Assembly (NCBI GenBank): GCA_963824085.1
Contig: CAWGNT010000023.1
Location: 62,001-126,000 of the forward strand
From: JARRNE01 sp963824085
GTDB taxonomy: Bacteria; Pseudomonadota; Gammaproteobacteria; Chromatiales; Chromatiaceae
Length of the DNA stretch: 64,000 nucleotides
Direction: 5' to 3'
Shown piece by piece: positions 26,614 to 34,985 of the stretch. A model generated the notes under the pieces. The model was not told the DNA's origin. It worked only from the letters and a program-made list of their open reading frames with translations, and did no database searches. Positions within the stretch are counted from its first letter, which is position 1. Each line of letters starts with the position of its first letter. The position numbers and the translations under genes are program-made.

Positions 26614-26735
26614 GGCTTTGCGGCCCAAGGGGTCGGGCTGCGCCCGGCGGGGGTGTCGGCCCCAGGGAGGCGGCCGTCAAGCCTTCAGGGATGAATCCTC
26701 AGCGTCCCGCGGCGGGCGCAACCCGACCCCGGAAA
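26614..26735. repeat. structured intergenic hairpin element, copy 1
   Basis: Two 18-base arms (26629-26646 and 26713-26730) pair with one C-A mismatch: GGGGTCGGGCTGCGCCCG and CGGGCGCAACCCGACCCC. Inside lie a smaller CGGCC/GGCCG hairpin and the string GCGGCCGTCAAGC. A short TTGG/CCAA hairpin flanks the left side. A second copy at 36.4 kb keeps the pairing with different bases. It lies between the flavoreductase gene and rtcB (both on the minus strand), upstream of rtcB. Strand of action unknown. Confidence 0.7.
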
Positions 26736-26780
26736 CACGACAAGATCAAATACAAGCGGTATAGCCTCGCCGAAAGACCC

Positions 26781-27812
26781 TCAGCCGGGAGCCGCCCCGC
26801 CCTTCGGCCGACTGTCTGCTGCATACTCGAAGGCATCGGAGAACATATGGGCGATGTCGAGCCCGCGCGCCTCGAAGGCGATACGCCCGGCGTGGACCAT
26901 GACCGGGGGCCCACTCATGTAGACATCGAATCCGATCATGTCAGGATGGTCGGCTATGACCGCCTCGTGGACGAAGCCGGTACGGCCGTTCCAGTCGACG
27001 TCGGGCTCCGAGAGCACCGGTGTATAGGTCAAGTTTGCATGCTCTCGCGCCCAACGTTCCGGCAGCTCGGCCAAATAGAGGTCCCGGCGGGACCTGACGC
27101 CCCAGTAGATGTGCATCGGTCGCTCGATACCGACGTGGAAGGCGTGCTCGATCATGCTCTTGAGCGGCGCAAACCCAGTCCCGCCGCCCATGAAGATCAT
27201 CGGCCGATCGGACTCCTCGCGCAGAACGAAGGTCCCGAGCGGCGCGCGGATGCGCATTATGGTCCGATCCTTTACGCTGTCGAAGACATAGTCCGTGAAC
27301 TCGCCGCCCGGCACATGGCGGATGTGCAGCTCGATCAGATCATCGTCGTGAGGGGCATTGGCGATCGAGAAGGCACGCCGCCGGCCATCGCGCAGGATGA
27401 AGTCGAGATACTGGCCGGCAAGGAAATGCAGGCGCTGAGTCTCCGGTAGCTTGACGTACAGGCGCACCACATCGTGATTGAGCTGCTGCTTCTCGACGAC
27501 GCGGCAGGGAAGGATGCGGACCGGGATGTCCGCCGCCGTCTCGATTTCCGCGACATGGAGCAGCAGATCGCCCTGGGGTACGGCCTGACAGGTGAGGCAT
27601 GTGTCGGGCGGCTCTCCGTCCAGGGCCTCGATGTTATCGCTGGGATAGGTCACTACGCCCTCCACGAGCTTGGCGGCGCAGGAGCCGCAACGTCCGTCGC
27701 GGCAGCCGTACGGCAATCGGATGCCCTGGCGCAGGGCGGCGTCCAACAGTCTCTCGCCGGGCTGGACCTCGAAGACGTGGTCGCCCGGATCGGTTCGTAC
27801 GCGAAAACTCAT
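26781..27812 (-). CDS. 2Fe-2S ferredoxin-FAD/NAD(P)H reductase, glucoseen-reductase type
   Basis: A 343-residue electron-transfer flavoprotein. The N-terminal plant-type ferredoxin domain has the cluster motif CRDGRCGSC and a later TCLTCQ. Next comes an FAD-binding barrel (AGQYLDFILRDGRRRAFSIANAP), then an NAD domain (IFMGGGTGFAPLKSMIEHA and a C-terminal YMSGPPVMV). This layout matches CDP-6-deoxy-3,4-glucoseen reductase (AscD) and phenol/toluate reductase components. No deoxysugar or dioxygenase genes are nearby, so the electron acceptor is unknown. The start MSFRVRTDPG at 27812 is chosen for domain fit; a longer in-frame start at 27869 exists. Confidence 0.88.
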   Translation of the reverse strand: MSFRVRTDPGDHVFEVQPGERLLDAALRQGIRLPYGCRDGRCGSCAAKLVEGVVTYPSDNIEALDGEPPDTCLTCQAVPQGDLLLHVAEIETAADIPVRILPCRVVEKQQLNHDVVRLYVKLPETQRLHFLAGQYLDFILRDGRRRAFSIANAPHDDDLIELHIRHVPGGEFTDYVFDSVKDRTIMRIRAPLGTFVLREESDRPMIFMGGGTGFAPLKSMIEHAFHVGIERPMHIYWGVRSRRDLYLAELPERWAREHANLTYTPVLSEPDVDWNGRTGFVHEAVIADHPDMIGFDVYMSGPPVMVHAGRIAFEARGLDIAHMFSDAFEYAADSRPKGGAAPG

Positions 27813-27975
27813 GAGGCTTCTTGCGGAGGGCTCTGGTGACGGTGGAACATACGCGCTCGTATCTGACATATGCTGGTCATAATGACGCCTCTTTCCGTTA
27901 GTGCAAGCTACAGCGGGCACTCAGGGCGGACGACCCGAGGCAACGGATGATAGAGAGCGTCGACTCTTCACCTGG

Positions 27976-28848
27976 ATGAAAAAGTCACCAATCCTCATCC
28001 TTGGCTGTGGCTACATCGGCCGCCAAGTGGCCCGCCGTTACCTGGAGCGGGGCGACTCGGTGCTCGGAGTTGTCCGGAGCACGACAAGTGCAGCCGCTCT
28101 CGAAGCCGATCACATCGCCGCACTCCCTCGGGACCTGGCCGCCAACGACTTGGGCGATCTACCGTTTGCCGACGCCAAGGTCTTCCACTTTGCGCCCCCT
28201 CCCGGACGCGGCGTGGAAGATCTGCACACGCGGCGGCTGGTGTCGGTCTTCGATCGCGTCGGTCAGCCAAGGCGTGTGGTCTATATCAGCACGACCGGTG
28301 TTTACGGCGACTGTGGAGGCGCCTGGGTCGACGAGAGCTGGCCACCCCAGCCTGCGGCCGATCGCGCGCGGCGCCGCTGGGACGCGGAGCAGGTCCTTCG
28401 CCGCTGGGCTCGAGCAAACAGCCGCGAGCTCGTCATCCTTCGAGTTGCCGGTATCTACGGTCCGGGACGCTTGCCCTTGGAGCGCATCCGCCAACAGCTG
28501 CCCTTGGTGCGGGAAGAGGAGGCGCCCTATTCCAACCGTATCCACGCGGATGACCTGGTCGATGCCTGCATCGCGGCAATGGAAGGGGCCGCCGCCACCG
28601 GTGTCTACAATGTCTGCGACGGTCACCCCACCACCATGACGGACTACTTCCAGCGGGTGGCGGACGCGGCAGGCATGCCGCGACCACCCCTGCTCTCCAT
28701 GCGGGAGGCCGATGAGCAACTCTCCGCCGGGATGATGTCGTACATGCACGAGTCACGTCGGCTCAGTAACCGCCGATTGCGCGAGGAGCTCGGCGTTACC
28801 CTGCGCTATCCGACCCTCGCGGAAGGACTGAAAGCTTCGCTCTTGTAG
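27976..28848 (+). CDS. NAD(P)-dependent epimerase/dehydratase (YeeZ-like SDR)
   Basis: An extended short-chain dehydrogenase of 290 residues. The Rossmann glycine motif is ILILGCGYIGRQVA at the N-terminus. STTGVYGDCGG carries the family's substrate-loop region; the catalytic Tyr is in the YG of this motif or is displaced, so the YxxxK motif is not clear. Later motifs are LRVAGIYGPGRLP and NRIHADDLVDA. This pattern fits the YeeZ/atypical SDR branch, whose substrates are unknown. The ATG at 27976 is preferred, giving the Rossmann fold at residue 5. Confidence 0.82.
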   Translation: MKKSPILILGCGYIGRQVARRYLERGDSVLGVVRSTTSAAALEADHIAALPRDLAANDLGDLPFADAKVFHFAPPPGRGVEDLHTRRLVSVFDRVGQPRRVVYISTTGVYGDCGGAWVDESWPPQPAADRARRRWDAEQVLRRWARANSRELVILRVAGIYGPGRLPLERIRQQLPLVREEEAPYSNRIHADDLVDACIAAMEGAAATGVYNVCDGHPTTMTDYFQRVADAAGMPRPPLLSMREADEQLSAGMMSYMHESRRLSNRRLREELGVTLRYPTLAEGLKASLL

Positions 28849-29222
28849 GGGCGATCGGCCGAATGTCGAGCCCGTGCGCCCTGTCTCGCGAGACGCCTGC
28901 CATGGCGCGGAGGCTGGCTACTGGACGCCCATTTCCGCATAGCGCAGAATGCATCGCCGATGTGGCGGCATCGTGCATTTCTTCAGGTGATCAGCGTCGT
29001 GCCTCAGCTGGAAGGTCCGTTAGGCGGGTCGGGGGCGAGTCGGCGGGCCCCTCGACACCGTCGAGCCTACACGGACGTAGTCACGGCGTATCCCAACAGC
29101 GCGTATCCGACCCTGGCCCAGCACCTGAGCCATCGTGCCAATCACCTTATCTTCAAGCCCCTTGCGCGACCGACCTAGGGTCCCTCAGGCAAGTGCAACA
29201 TCAACGAAAAGGGAGACTGCGA
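28849..29222. other. intergenic stretch, nothing recognised
   Basis: About 370 bp between the epimerase gene and the secreted Rap1a-like gene. Open frames crossing it have no motif. GAAAAGGGAGA just before 29223 is the ribosome binding site of the next gene. Confidence 0.5.
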
Positions 29223-29624
29223 ATGAAGCTAAAGTATTCATTGCCCGCATCAGTGGGCGCTGCCATTGCAATCGGGGTCTTCTCCCAGACCGCTGACGCG
29301 GTCCAGGCGAAGGACTTTTCGTTCGATACGACGCATGACCTGTACGAAGTGTGCGCGACGAACCCGGACGACGCGAACTACGTCACCGCCAGCCTCGCGT
29401 GCCGCGCCTTTATCGAGGCCACCGTCCAGTACCACGATGAGGTCACAAACCGAAAGAACCTTAAGCCTCTCATCTGTTATCCGAAGGGCACGACGATCGA
29501 CGACGGCAAGGCTGCGTTCCTTGCGTGGGCGCAAAAACACGGCAGCAACAAGAGGCTGATGGCCGAGCAACCGGTTGTGGGTCTTGTGCGCTCATTGGCA
29601 TCAAAGTACCCCTGCAAGCTATGA
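29223..29624 (+). CDS. secreted Rap1a/Tai-like protein
   Basis: A 133-residue exported protein with a signal peptide (residues 1-24, KLKYSLPASVGAAIAIGVFS then a probable cleavage after ADA). The mature part has four Cys in the order C-ATN, LAC-RAF, LIC-YP and YPC-KL at the end, together with LYEVCA, FIEATVQYHDE and a final VRSLASKYPC. This is the layout of Rap1a/Tai immunity-type proteins. Family founders neutralise T6SS amidases, but many chromosomal homologues are not beside effectors, and none is visible here. The immunity role is therefore only a possibility. Confidence 0.7.
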   Translation: MKLKYSLPASVGAAIAIGVFSQTADAVQAKDFSFDTTHDLYEVCATNPDDANYVTASLACRAFIEATVQYHDEVTNRKNLKPLICYPKGTTIDDGKAAFLAWAQKHGSNKRLMAEQPVVGLVRSLASKYPCKL

Positions 29625-29713
29625 GACACCGGGGCCGATTTGCGGTCCATACTTGTGAAGGGCTGCGATCGAACCACGTCCACTTGGACCCAGTACAAAC
29701 GGGGAGGCACCCC

Positions 29714-30031
29714 ATGAAGGAGAACAATCACACGACGTCTTCTCTTTTGTCCGTCACCGTTATCGCTTGTGCTGCCTTGTCGGCGTGCGGTACGACAACG
29801 GCGGACCGAACGGTGAGCGGTGCCGCCATCGGCGCTGCCGGTGGGGCAGTCATCGGGTCCACGAGCGCAAACGCCGGCAAGGGGGCGCTGATCGGCGCCG
29901 GCGCCGGTGCGCTCGGCGGATACCTGTACGACCAGAACGAGAAGAGCAAGTATGACCGGGAGTACTACGACCGGCAGCGCGCCTATGACAGGAGGTACGA
30001 CGATCGCGACTATTATGACGATAGGTACTGA
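29714..30031 (+). CDS. glycine-zipper outer-membrane lipoprotein 1
   Basis: A 105-residue lipoprotein with lipobox LSAC and then a glycine zipper: GAAIGAAGGAVIGSTSANAG, followed by KGALIGAGAGALGGYLYDQ. The C-terminal 35 residues are extremely rich in Tyr, Asp and Arg (YDREYYDRQRAYDRRYDD) and probably disordered. Glycine-zipper lipoproteins such as SlyB/OsmB relate to envelope stress. The next gene is a shorter copy of it. Confidence 0.85.
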   Translation: MKENNHTTSSLLSVTVIACAALSACGTTTADRTVSGAAIGAAGGAVIGSTSANAGKGALIGAGAGALGGYLYDQNEKSKYDREYYDRQRAYDRRYDDRDYYDDRY

Positions 30032-30179
30032 CGGCAGCATGCTCGAACGCGCCACCGGGTGGTGATTGCGGTTCGGGCACGTACCGATGGCGACCACACC
30101 GGAGGGTGGGCTTTTCGGCCGGGATTTCTGGGTGTCCAGTCTCTGGCCGGCTGATTTTCAACGAGTCGGGAGTCTCCGT

Positions 30180-30407
30180 ATGAACAGAATGATTGCTTCC
30201 TGCGTCTTTGTGGTTTCCGTCGCCATCGCCGGTTGCGGCACGACCACCGGAGAGCGCGCCGGTACTGGCGCTCTGGCAGGCGCCGCCGGTGGCGCTCTTA
30301 TTGGATCTCTGTCGGCGAACGCAGGCAAGGGCGCCTTGATCGGGGCTGGCGCAGGCGCACTCGGCGGATACCTATACGATCAGCACAAGAAGGGGAACAT
30401 CGACTGA
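30180..30407 (+). CDS. glycine-zipper outer-membrane lipoprotein 2
   Basis: A 75-residue lipoprotein (lipobox IAGC) whose zipper region repeats that of the preceding gene, including the 18-residue string GALIGAGAGALGGYLYDQ unchanged. It lacks the Tyr/Asp/Arg tail and ends HKKGNID. The pair is a tandem duplication in which only one copy kept or gained the disordered tail. A hairpin follows the stop. Confidence 0.82.
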   Translation: MNRMIASCVFVVSVAIAGCGTTTGERAGTGALAGAAGGALIGSLSANAGKGALIGAGAGALGGYLYDQHKKGNID

Positions 30408-30421
30408 TCCTCCAGGCGGAA

Positions 30422-30447
30422 GGGCGAGACGCATCTGCGTCTCGCCC
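30422..30447 (+). terminator. strong hairpin after the lipoprotein pair
   Basis: A perfect 12-bp stem GGGCGAGACGCA / TGCGTCTCGCCC with a two-base TC loop, 15 bp after the stop. No T run follows, so it may be a weak terminator or an mRNA 3' stabiliser. Confidence 0.5.
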
Positions 30448-30902
30448 ATTCGACTCTAACCGCTGAAGCTTAGCTGTGGGGCGAGGACGCTAGCCGCCTT
30501 GGCACATCCCTTCGAATGACCGCAGCTGGCGTCGATTGCGCGCCCTGCTCGCAGCGAATTCTCGGATGTTGACGCACGCCCCGAGATAATCTACCGTTCG
30601 CCTAGGCTCCAGCCTGTACAAGCTCCAGGGTCCCGAAGCACTCACGGAAAGAATCAGCCGCTATTTCCGCTCCCGTTCCGCTCTGGGAAGTGTTCGTGGG
30701 ACCTGACCGCCTCGTCCGCCGGGTTGTGCTTTCACCGGCAGCGTTTCTGTAGTCCACCACCCCGTCACCCCCAACATCCATCCGCTGTGCGGACCGGGCG
30801 CTTCGCCGGCGGCCTCTTTTCCACAGTTCACCCCCGGAGAGCGCTGGACGGCCGTCGGTTCCGGCGGTCGCGCTGAACACGGCAGCCTGTTGCCGTTCGC
30901 TA
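30448..30902. other. intergenic stretch, nothing recognised
   Basis: About 450 bp without a supported gene. A 92-residue minus-strand frame at 30602-30880 has low-complexity Arg/Gly composition and no ribosome binding site. Confidence 0.5.
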
Positions 30903-30930
30903 TCGCCTGACTTGTGCGTTGGTCAGGCGA
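30903..30930 (+). promoter_or_regulatory. hairpin in the 5' leader of the RRM gene
   Basis: A 9-bp stem TCGCCTGAC / GTCAGGCGA with a ten-base loop, ending 42 bp before the RRM start codon. RRM proteins of this type are often cold- or stress-regulated and may bind their own leaders; a role for this hairpin is inference. Confidence 0.4.
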
Positions 30931-30972
30931 CGGCGGGGATGCGAACAATGCACACCTGTATGAGAGCTAGCG

Positions 30973-31242
30973 ATGAGGATCTACGTAGGAAATCTGCCGT
31001 ACAGCGTGACCGATGACGATCTGAGAGACACCTTCGGGGAGTTTGGCGAGCTAACCAGCGCAGAGGTGGTAAAGGACAAGTTCTCCGGCCAGTCCAAGGG
31101 CTTCGGGTTCGTGGACATGCCCAGCAACTCCGAAGCCGACCAGGCAATAAAATCGCTAAACGACTCCGTGATGAAGGGGCGCAAGATTACGGTGAACGAA
31201 GCGAGACCACGGGCTGAGCGCCCCCAGCGACGCTTTACGTAA
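30973..31242 (+). CDS. RRM RNA-binding protein
   Basis: A single RNA recognition motif of 89 residues. RNP2 is IYVGNLPYS at the N-terminus and RNP1 is KGFGFVDMPS in the middle. A short basic tail (RPRAERPQRRFT) follows the fold. Bacterial proteins of this type bind RNA through the two aromatic RNP strands; here F and Y are present. It is preceded by a leader hairpin and followed by a strong terminator, so it is monocistronic. Confidence 0.94.
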   Translation: MRIYVGNLPYSVTDDDLRDTFGEFGELTSAEVVKDKFSGQSKGFGFVDMPSNSEADQAIKSLNDSVMKGRKITVNEARPRAERPQRRFT

Positions 31243-31281
31243 CGGACCGAGATCGCATCTGAGCGGTTTCGTGTTGCCGGT

Positions 31282-31308
31282 CCGCGGCGAGCTCGCCGCG
31301 GATCTTTT
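31282..31308 (+). terminator. Rho-independent terminator after the RRM gene
   Basis: A perfect 9-bp stem CCGCGGCGA / TCGCCGCGG with a GC loop, followed by ATCTTTT. It sits in the convergent gap with ubiD and may serve both genes. Confidence 0.8.
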
Positions 31309-31325
31309 CGTTCGCCTGGTCGCTG

Positions 31326-32792
31326 TCAGCCGATACCCAGGCGTTCCCAGACCGCATCCACGCGCTGCTTGACCTTCTCATCCATTCGGATGGGTCGACC
31401 CCATTCGCGCTCTGTTTCACCCTTCCACTTGTTGGTGGCGTCAAAGCCGATCTTGGACCCCAATCCAGAGACCGGAGAGGCAAAGTCGAGATAGTCAATT
31501 GGGGTGTTCTCCACCATGACGGTGTCTCGTACCGGGTCCATTCTGGTGGTCATGGCCCAGATCACGTCCTTCCAGTCGCGAACGCTCACGTCGTCGTCCA
31601 CGACGATCACGAGCTTGGTGTACATGAACTGGCGCAGGAACGACCACACCCCCATCATCACGCGCTTGGCGTGGCCGGGATACTGCTTTCTAACGCTGAC
31701 CACGGCCAAGCGATAGGAGCAGCCCTCGGGGGGCAGGTAAAAGTCGACGATCTCCGGAAACTGCTTCTGAAGGATGGGCACGAAGACCTCGTTTAACGCC
31801 ACACCCAGGATCGCCGGCTCGTCCGGCGGCCGCCCGGTATAGGTGCTGTGATAGATCGGCTCGCGGCGGTGGGTAATCCGCTCGATGCTAAAGACGGGGA
31901 AGCGGTCCACCTCGTTGTAGTAGCCGGTGTGGTCGCCGAACGGGCCTTCCAGCGCGGTGTCGTCGGGGTGTATCCGCCCCTCCAGGACGAGCTCGGCGCT
32001 CGCCGGTACCTGGAGGTCGCCGTCCAGACAGGACGTGACCTCGGTGCGGCTTCCCCGAAGCAATCCGGCGAAGGCGTATTCCGACAGACTGTCAGGGACC
32101 GGCGTGACGGCGCCCAGGATTGTCGCCGGGTCTGCGCCCAAGGCCACGGCGATGGGGAACGGCTCCCCCGGATGCTTGAGCTGCCAGTCACGGAAATCAA
32201 GCGCTCCGCCACGGTGCGCTAGCCAGCGCATGATCACCCGGTTTGGCCCGAGGACCTGCATCCGGTAGATGCCGAGATTCTGGCGCGGCTTCTCCGGCCC
32301 GCGCGTCACCACGAGCCCCCACGTGATGAGGGGTCCTGCATCACCTGGCCAGCAAGTCTGGATGGGGAGCTGGCCCAAATCCACATCCGCGCCTTCGAGC
32401 ACCACGTCCTGACAGGGTGCCCCACGGCACTCCTTCGGGGCCATGTCCATGACTTTGCGGAAGATTGGGAGCTTCTTCCAGGCGTCCTTCATACCCCGAG
32501 GGGGATCAGGCTCCTTGAGAAACGCGAGCAGCCTGCCAACCTCGCGCAACGCGTCCACAGACTCCTCACCCATGCCGAGCGCCACCCGCTTGGGCGTGCC
32601 GAACAGGTTTCCCAGCAGCGGGATGCGTGACCCCTTGGGCCGCTCGAAGAGCAGTGCCGGCCCCTGGGCGCGCAGAGTGCGGTCGCAGATCTCCGTGATC
32701 TCCAGATGAGGGTCCACCTCGAGCCCGATCCGCTTCAGCTCGCCGCGCCGCTCGAGCTGGGCGATGAAATCGCGTAGGTCTTTGTATTGCAA
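31326..32792 (-). CDS. ubiD: UbiD family decarboxylase
   Basis: A prenylated-FMN decarboxylase of ubiquinone synthesis, removing the carboxyl group of 3-polyprenyl-4-hydroxybenzoate. 488 residues from a TTG (LQYKDLRDFIAQLERRGELKR), which aligns with the normal UbiD N-terminus. Family regions include GYYNEVDRFPVF, STYTGRPPDEPAILG, PEGCSYRLAVVS and CWPGDAGPLITWGLVVTRG. No upstream ATG fits: an in-frame extension to 32831 runs into a repeat (CGCCAAGGCGCCAAGG). UbiX, which supplies the cofactor, is not in the window. Confidence 0.93.
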   Translation of the reverse strand: MQYKDLRDFIAQLERRGELKRIGLEVDPHLEITEICDRTLRAQGPALLFERPKGSRIPLLGNLFGTPKRVALGMGEESVDALREVGRLLAFLKEPDPPRGMKDAWKKLPIFRKVMDMAPKECRGAPCQDVVLEGADVDLGQLPIQTCWPGDAGPLITWGLVVTRGPEKPRQNLGIYRMQVLGPNRVIMRWLAHRGGALDFRDWQLKHPGEPFPIAVALGADPATILGAVTPVPDSLSEYAFAGLLRGSRTEVTSCLDGDLQVPASAELVLEGRIHPDDTALEGPFGDHTGYYNEVDRFPVFSIERITHRREPIYHSTYTGRPPDEPAILGVALNEVFVPILQKQFPEIVDFYLPPEGCSYRLAVVSVRKQYPGHAKRVMMGVWSFLRQFMYTKLVIVVDDDVSVRDWKDVIWAMTTRMDPVRDTVMVENTPIDYLDFASPVSGLGSKIGFDATNKWKGETEREWGRPIRMDEKVKQRVDAVWERLGIG

Positions 32793-32808
32793 TTCTTTGT
32801 TATTGAAA

Positions 32809-32824
32809 CGCCAAGGCGCCAAGG
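32809..32824. repeat. CGCCAAGG tandem motif upstream of ubiD
   Basis: CGCCAAGG occurs twice in direct succession just before the ubiD start. This unit is the core of a repeat type common in proteobacterial intergenic regions. Confidence 0.4.
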
Positions 32825-32914
32825 TCACCAAAAAGAATCACGAGAGTTGATCGGTCCAATCGTCTACCCACGCAACACTTCCGGTCTCGGCGGAATGAAG
32901 GTTCACCTCCGACA

Positions 32915-34945
32915 TCAGGCGGCAATCCCGGTCTGGCGCAGGAGCGCATCGACCGTGGGCTCGCGACCGCGGAAGGCAATGTAAAGGTCCATCGCCTCCG
33001 CCGAGCCACCCCTCTCCAGGATGTTCCGGCGGAAGGAGCGCCCTGCATCCGCATCGAACACGCCCCTCTCCTCAAACAGGGAGAAGGCGTCGGCGGACAG
33101 GACCTCCGCCCACTTGTAGCTGTAGTAGCCCGCCGCGTAGCCCCCTGCGAAGATGTGGGAAAAGCCGTGGGCAAAGCGGTTGAAAGGAGGCGGCTTGATG
33201 ACGGCCACCTGGTCGCGGACCTCGCCGAGGACCTCGTAAATGCGCCCACCACGCTGGGCGTCGTACTCGTGGTGAATGCGGAAGTCGAAGATGGCGAACT
33301 CGAGCTGACGCACCATCTGCATCGCCGACTGGAAGTTCTTGGCGGCCCGCATGCGCTCGTACAGCTGCTCAGGTATGGGCTCCCCGGTGTCCACGTGGCC
33401 CGAGATCAGGTCCAGCGGCGCGCGCTCCCAGCACCAGTTCTCCATGAACTGGCTCGGCAGCTCCACCGCGTCCCAGGGCACACCGTTGATGCCCGCTACC
33501 GCCGGATAGTCCACCTTGGTCAGCATGTGGTGCAGGCCGTGGCCGAACTCGTGGAAGAGGGTCTCCACCTCGTCGTGCGTGAGAAGCGACGGCTTGTCCC
33601 CTACCGGCGGGCCGAAGTTGCATACCAGGTAGGCGACCGGGATCTGGTCGCAGCGCGCGGTATGGAGCCGGCTGGTGCAGGTATCCATCCAGGCCCCGCC
33701 GCGCTTCTTCGCGCGGGCGAATGGATCCAGGTAGAACTGGCCGCGTAGCTCACCGGCGGCGTCGCGGATCTCGAAGAAGCGCACGTCCGGGTGCCAGGAT
33801 TCCACCCCCTCGACTTCCTGGATACGGATGTCGAACAGCCGCTCGACCACGGCGAACATGCCGGAGAGCACCCGCGGAAGCGGGAAATAGGGCCGCAGCT
33901 CCTCCTGGGTGATGGCATACCGGTGCTCGCGGAGCTTCTCCGAGTAGTAGGCGACATCCCATGGGGCAAGCTCGTCGATCCGGTAGTGGTCGCGGGCGAA
34001 TTCCGTCAGCTCGGCGAGCTCCTTGCGGGCCTGGTCGACGGAACGCTCGGCGAGGTCGTTGAGGAAGTGCATTACCTCGTCCGGGGTCCGGGCCATCTTG
34101 GTGGCAAGCGAGCGATGCGCATAGCTTGCGAAGCCGAGAAGCTCCGCGAGCTCGTGCCGTAACGCAAGGATGCGCTCCATGATCTCCGTGTTGTCCCAGC
34201 GGCCGGCGTACGGACCCTGTTCCGATGCGCGCGTGCTGTAAGCGGTGTAGACCTCGCGGCGCAGCTCCCGGTCATCCGCATAGGTCATCACCGGGAGATA
34301 GGAGGGAAAGTCCAGCGTGAGTACCCACCCCTCCTCGCCTCGCTCCTCGGCAGTCTGCTTGGCGAGCGCCCGCGCGGAGTCCGGGAGACCCGCGAGGGCG
34401 CCCTCGTCAGCCACGACCTTGCTCCAGGCGTGGGTCGCATCCAGCAGATTCTCCTCGTACTTGCTGGTGAGCTGGGAAAGCTCCTGGCTGATCGCCTTGT
34501 AACGCGCCTTCTTGTCGTCGGGAAGGTCGACGCCGGAGAGGTGAAAGTCCCTCAGGGCATTCTCCAACAGCTTGCGTTGAGCGCTGTCCAAATGCTCCCC
34601 GCCCGCGACCGCTCGATAGCCCTCGTACAAAGCCCGATTCTGACCGACTTCCGTGCCGTAATCGCTAAGCTTGGGCAGACAGGCATTGTAGGCCTGCCGA
34701 AGCTCGTCGCTGTTCAGAACGGAGTTCAGGTGGCTCACCGGTGACCAGGTCCGGCTCAGCCGATCGTCCAGCTCCTCCAGCGGCTCAACGAAGCTTTCCC
34801 AAGTGCGCAGCTCGGCGCCCTTGGTTAGCTCATCGATGCGGGCGCGGCACTCGGCCAGCAATTGATCGATTGCCGGCTCCGCGTGCTCGGGGCGGATGCG
34901 GGCGAAAGGCGGTAGCCCCGCCATGTCGAGAAGGGGATTGTCCAT
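32915..34945 (-). CDS. prlC: oligopeptidase A
   Basis: A zinc metallopeptidase of family M3 that degrades short peptides, including cleaved signal peptides. The 676-residue protein has the active-site motif LFHEFGHGLHHML (HExxH) with the downstream helix, and the family regions GMDTCTSR-like GGAWMDTC and VLSADAFSLFEE. The ATG at 34945 gives MDNPLLDMAGLPPFARIRPEH, the same N-terminus and length as E. coli PrlC (680). Cytosolic. Confidence 0.95.
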   Translation of the reverse strand: MDNPLLDMAGLPPFARIRPEHAEPAIDQLLAECRARIDELTKGAELRTWESFVEPLEELDDRLSRTWSPVSHLNSVLNSDELRQAYNACLPKLSDYGTEVGQNRALYEGYRAVAGGEHLDSAQRKLLENALRDFHLSGVDLPDDKKARYKAISQELSQLTSKYEENLLDATHAWSKVVADEGALAGLPDSARALAKQTAEERGEEGWVLTLDFPSYLPVMTYADDRELRREVYTAYSTRASEQGPYAGRWDNTEIMERILALRHELAELLGFASYAHRSLATKMARTPDEVMHFLNDLAERSVDQARKELAELTEFARDHYRIDELAPWDVAYYSEKLREHRYAITQEELRPYFPLPRVLSGMFAVVERLFDIRIQEVEGVESWHPDVRFFEIRDAAGELRGQFYLDPFARAKKRGGAWMDTCTSRLHTARCDQIPVAYLVCNFGPPVGDKPSLLTHDEVETLFHEFGHGLHHMLTKVDYPAVAGINGVPWDAVELPSQFMENWCWERAPLDLISGHVDTGEPIPEQLYERMRAAKNFQSAMQMVRQLEFAIFDFRIHHEYDAQRGGRIYEVLGEVRDQVAVIKPPPFNRFAHGFSHIFAGGYAAGYYSYKWAEVLSADAFSLFEERGVFDADAGRSFRRNILERGGSAEAMDLYIAFRGREPTVDALLRQTGIAA

Positions 34946-34985
34946 GGATACAGTAGATGCCACGAGAATTGGGTGGAGGCGGGCT

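Noticed and set aside
30602..30880. 92-codon minus-strand frame before the RRM gene
   Set aside because: Low-complexity Arg/Gly/Thr sequence without ribosome binding site; more likely leader and spacer DNA.
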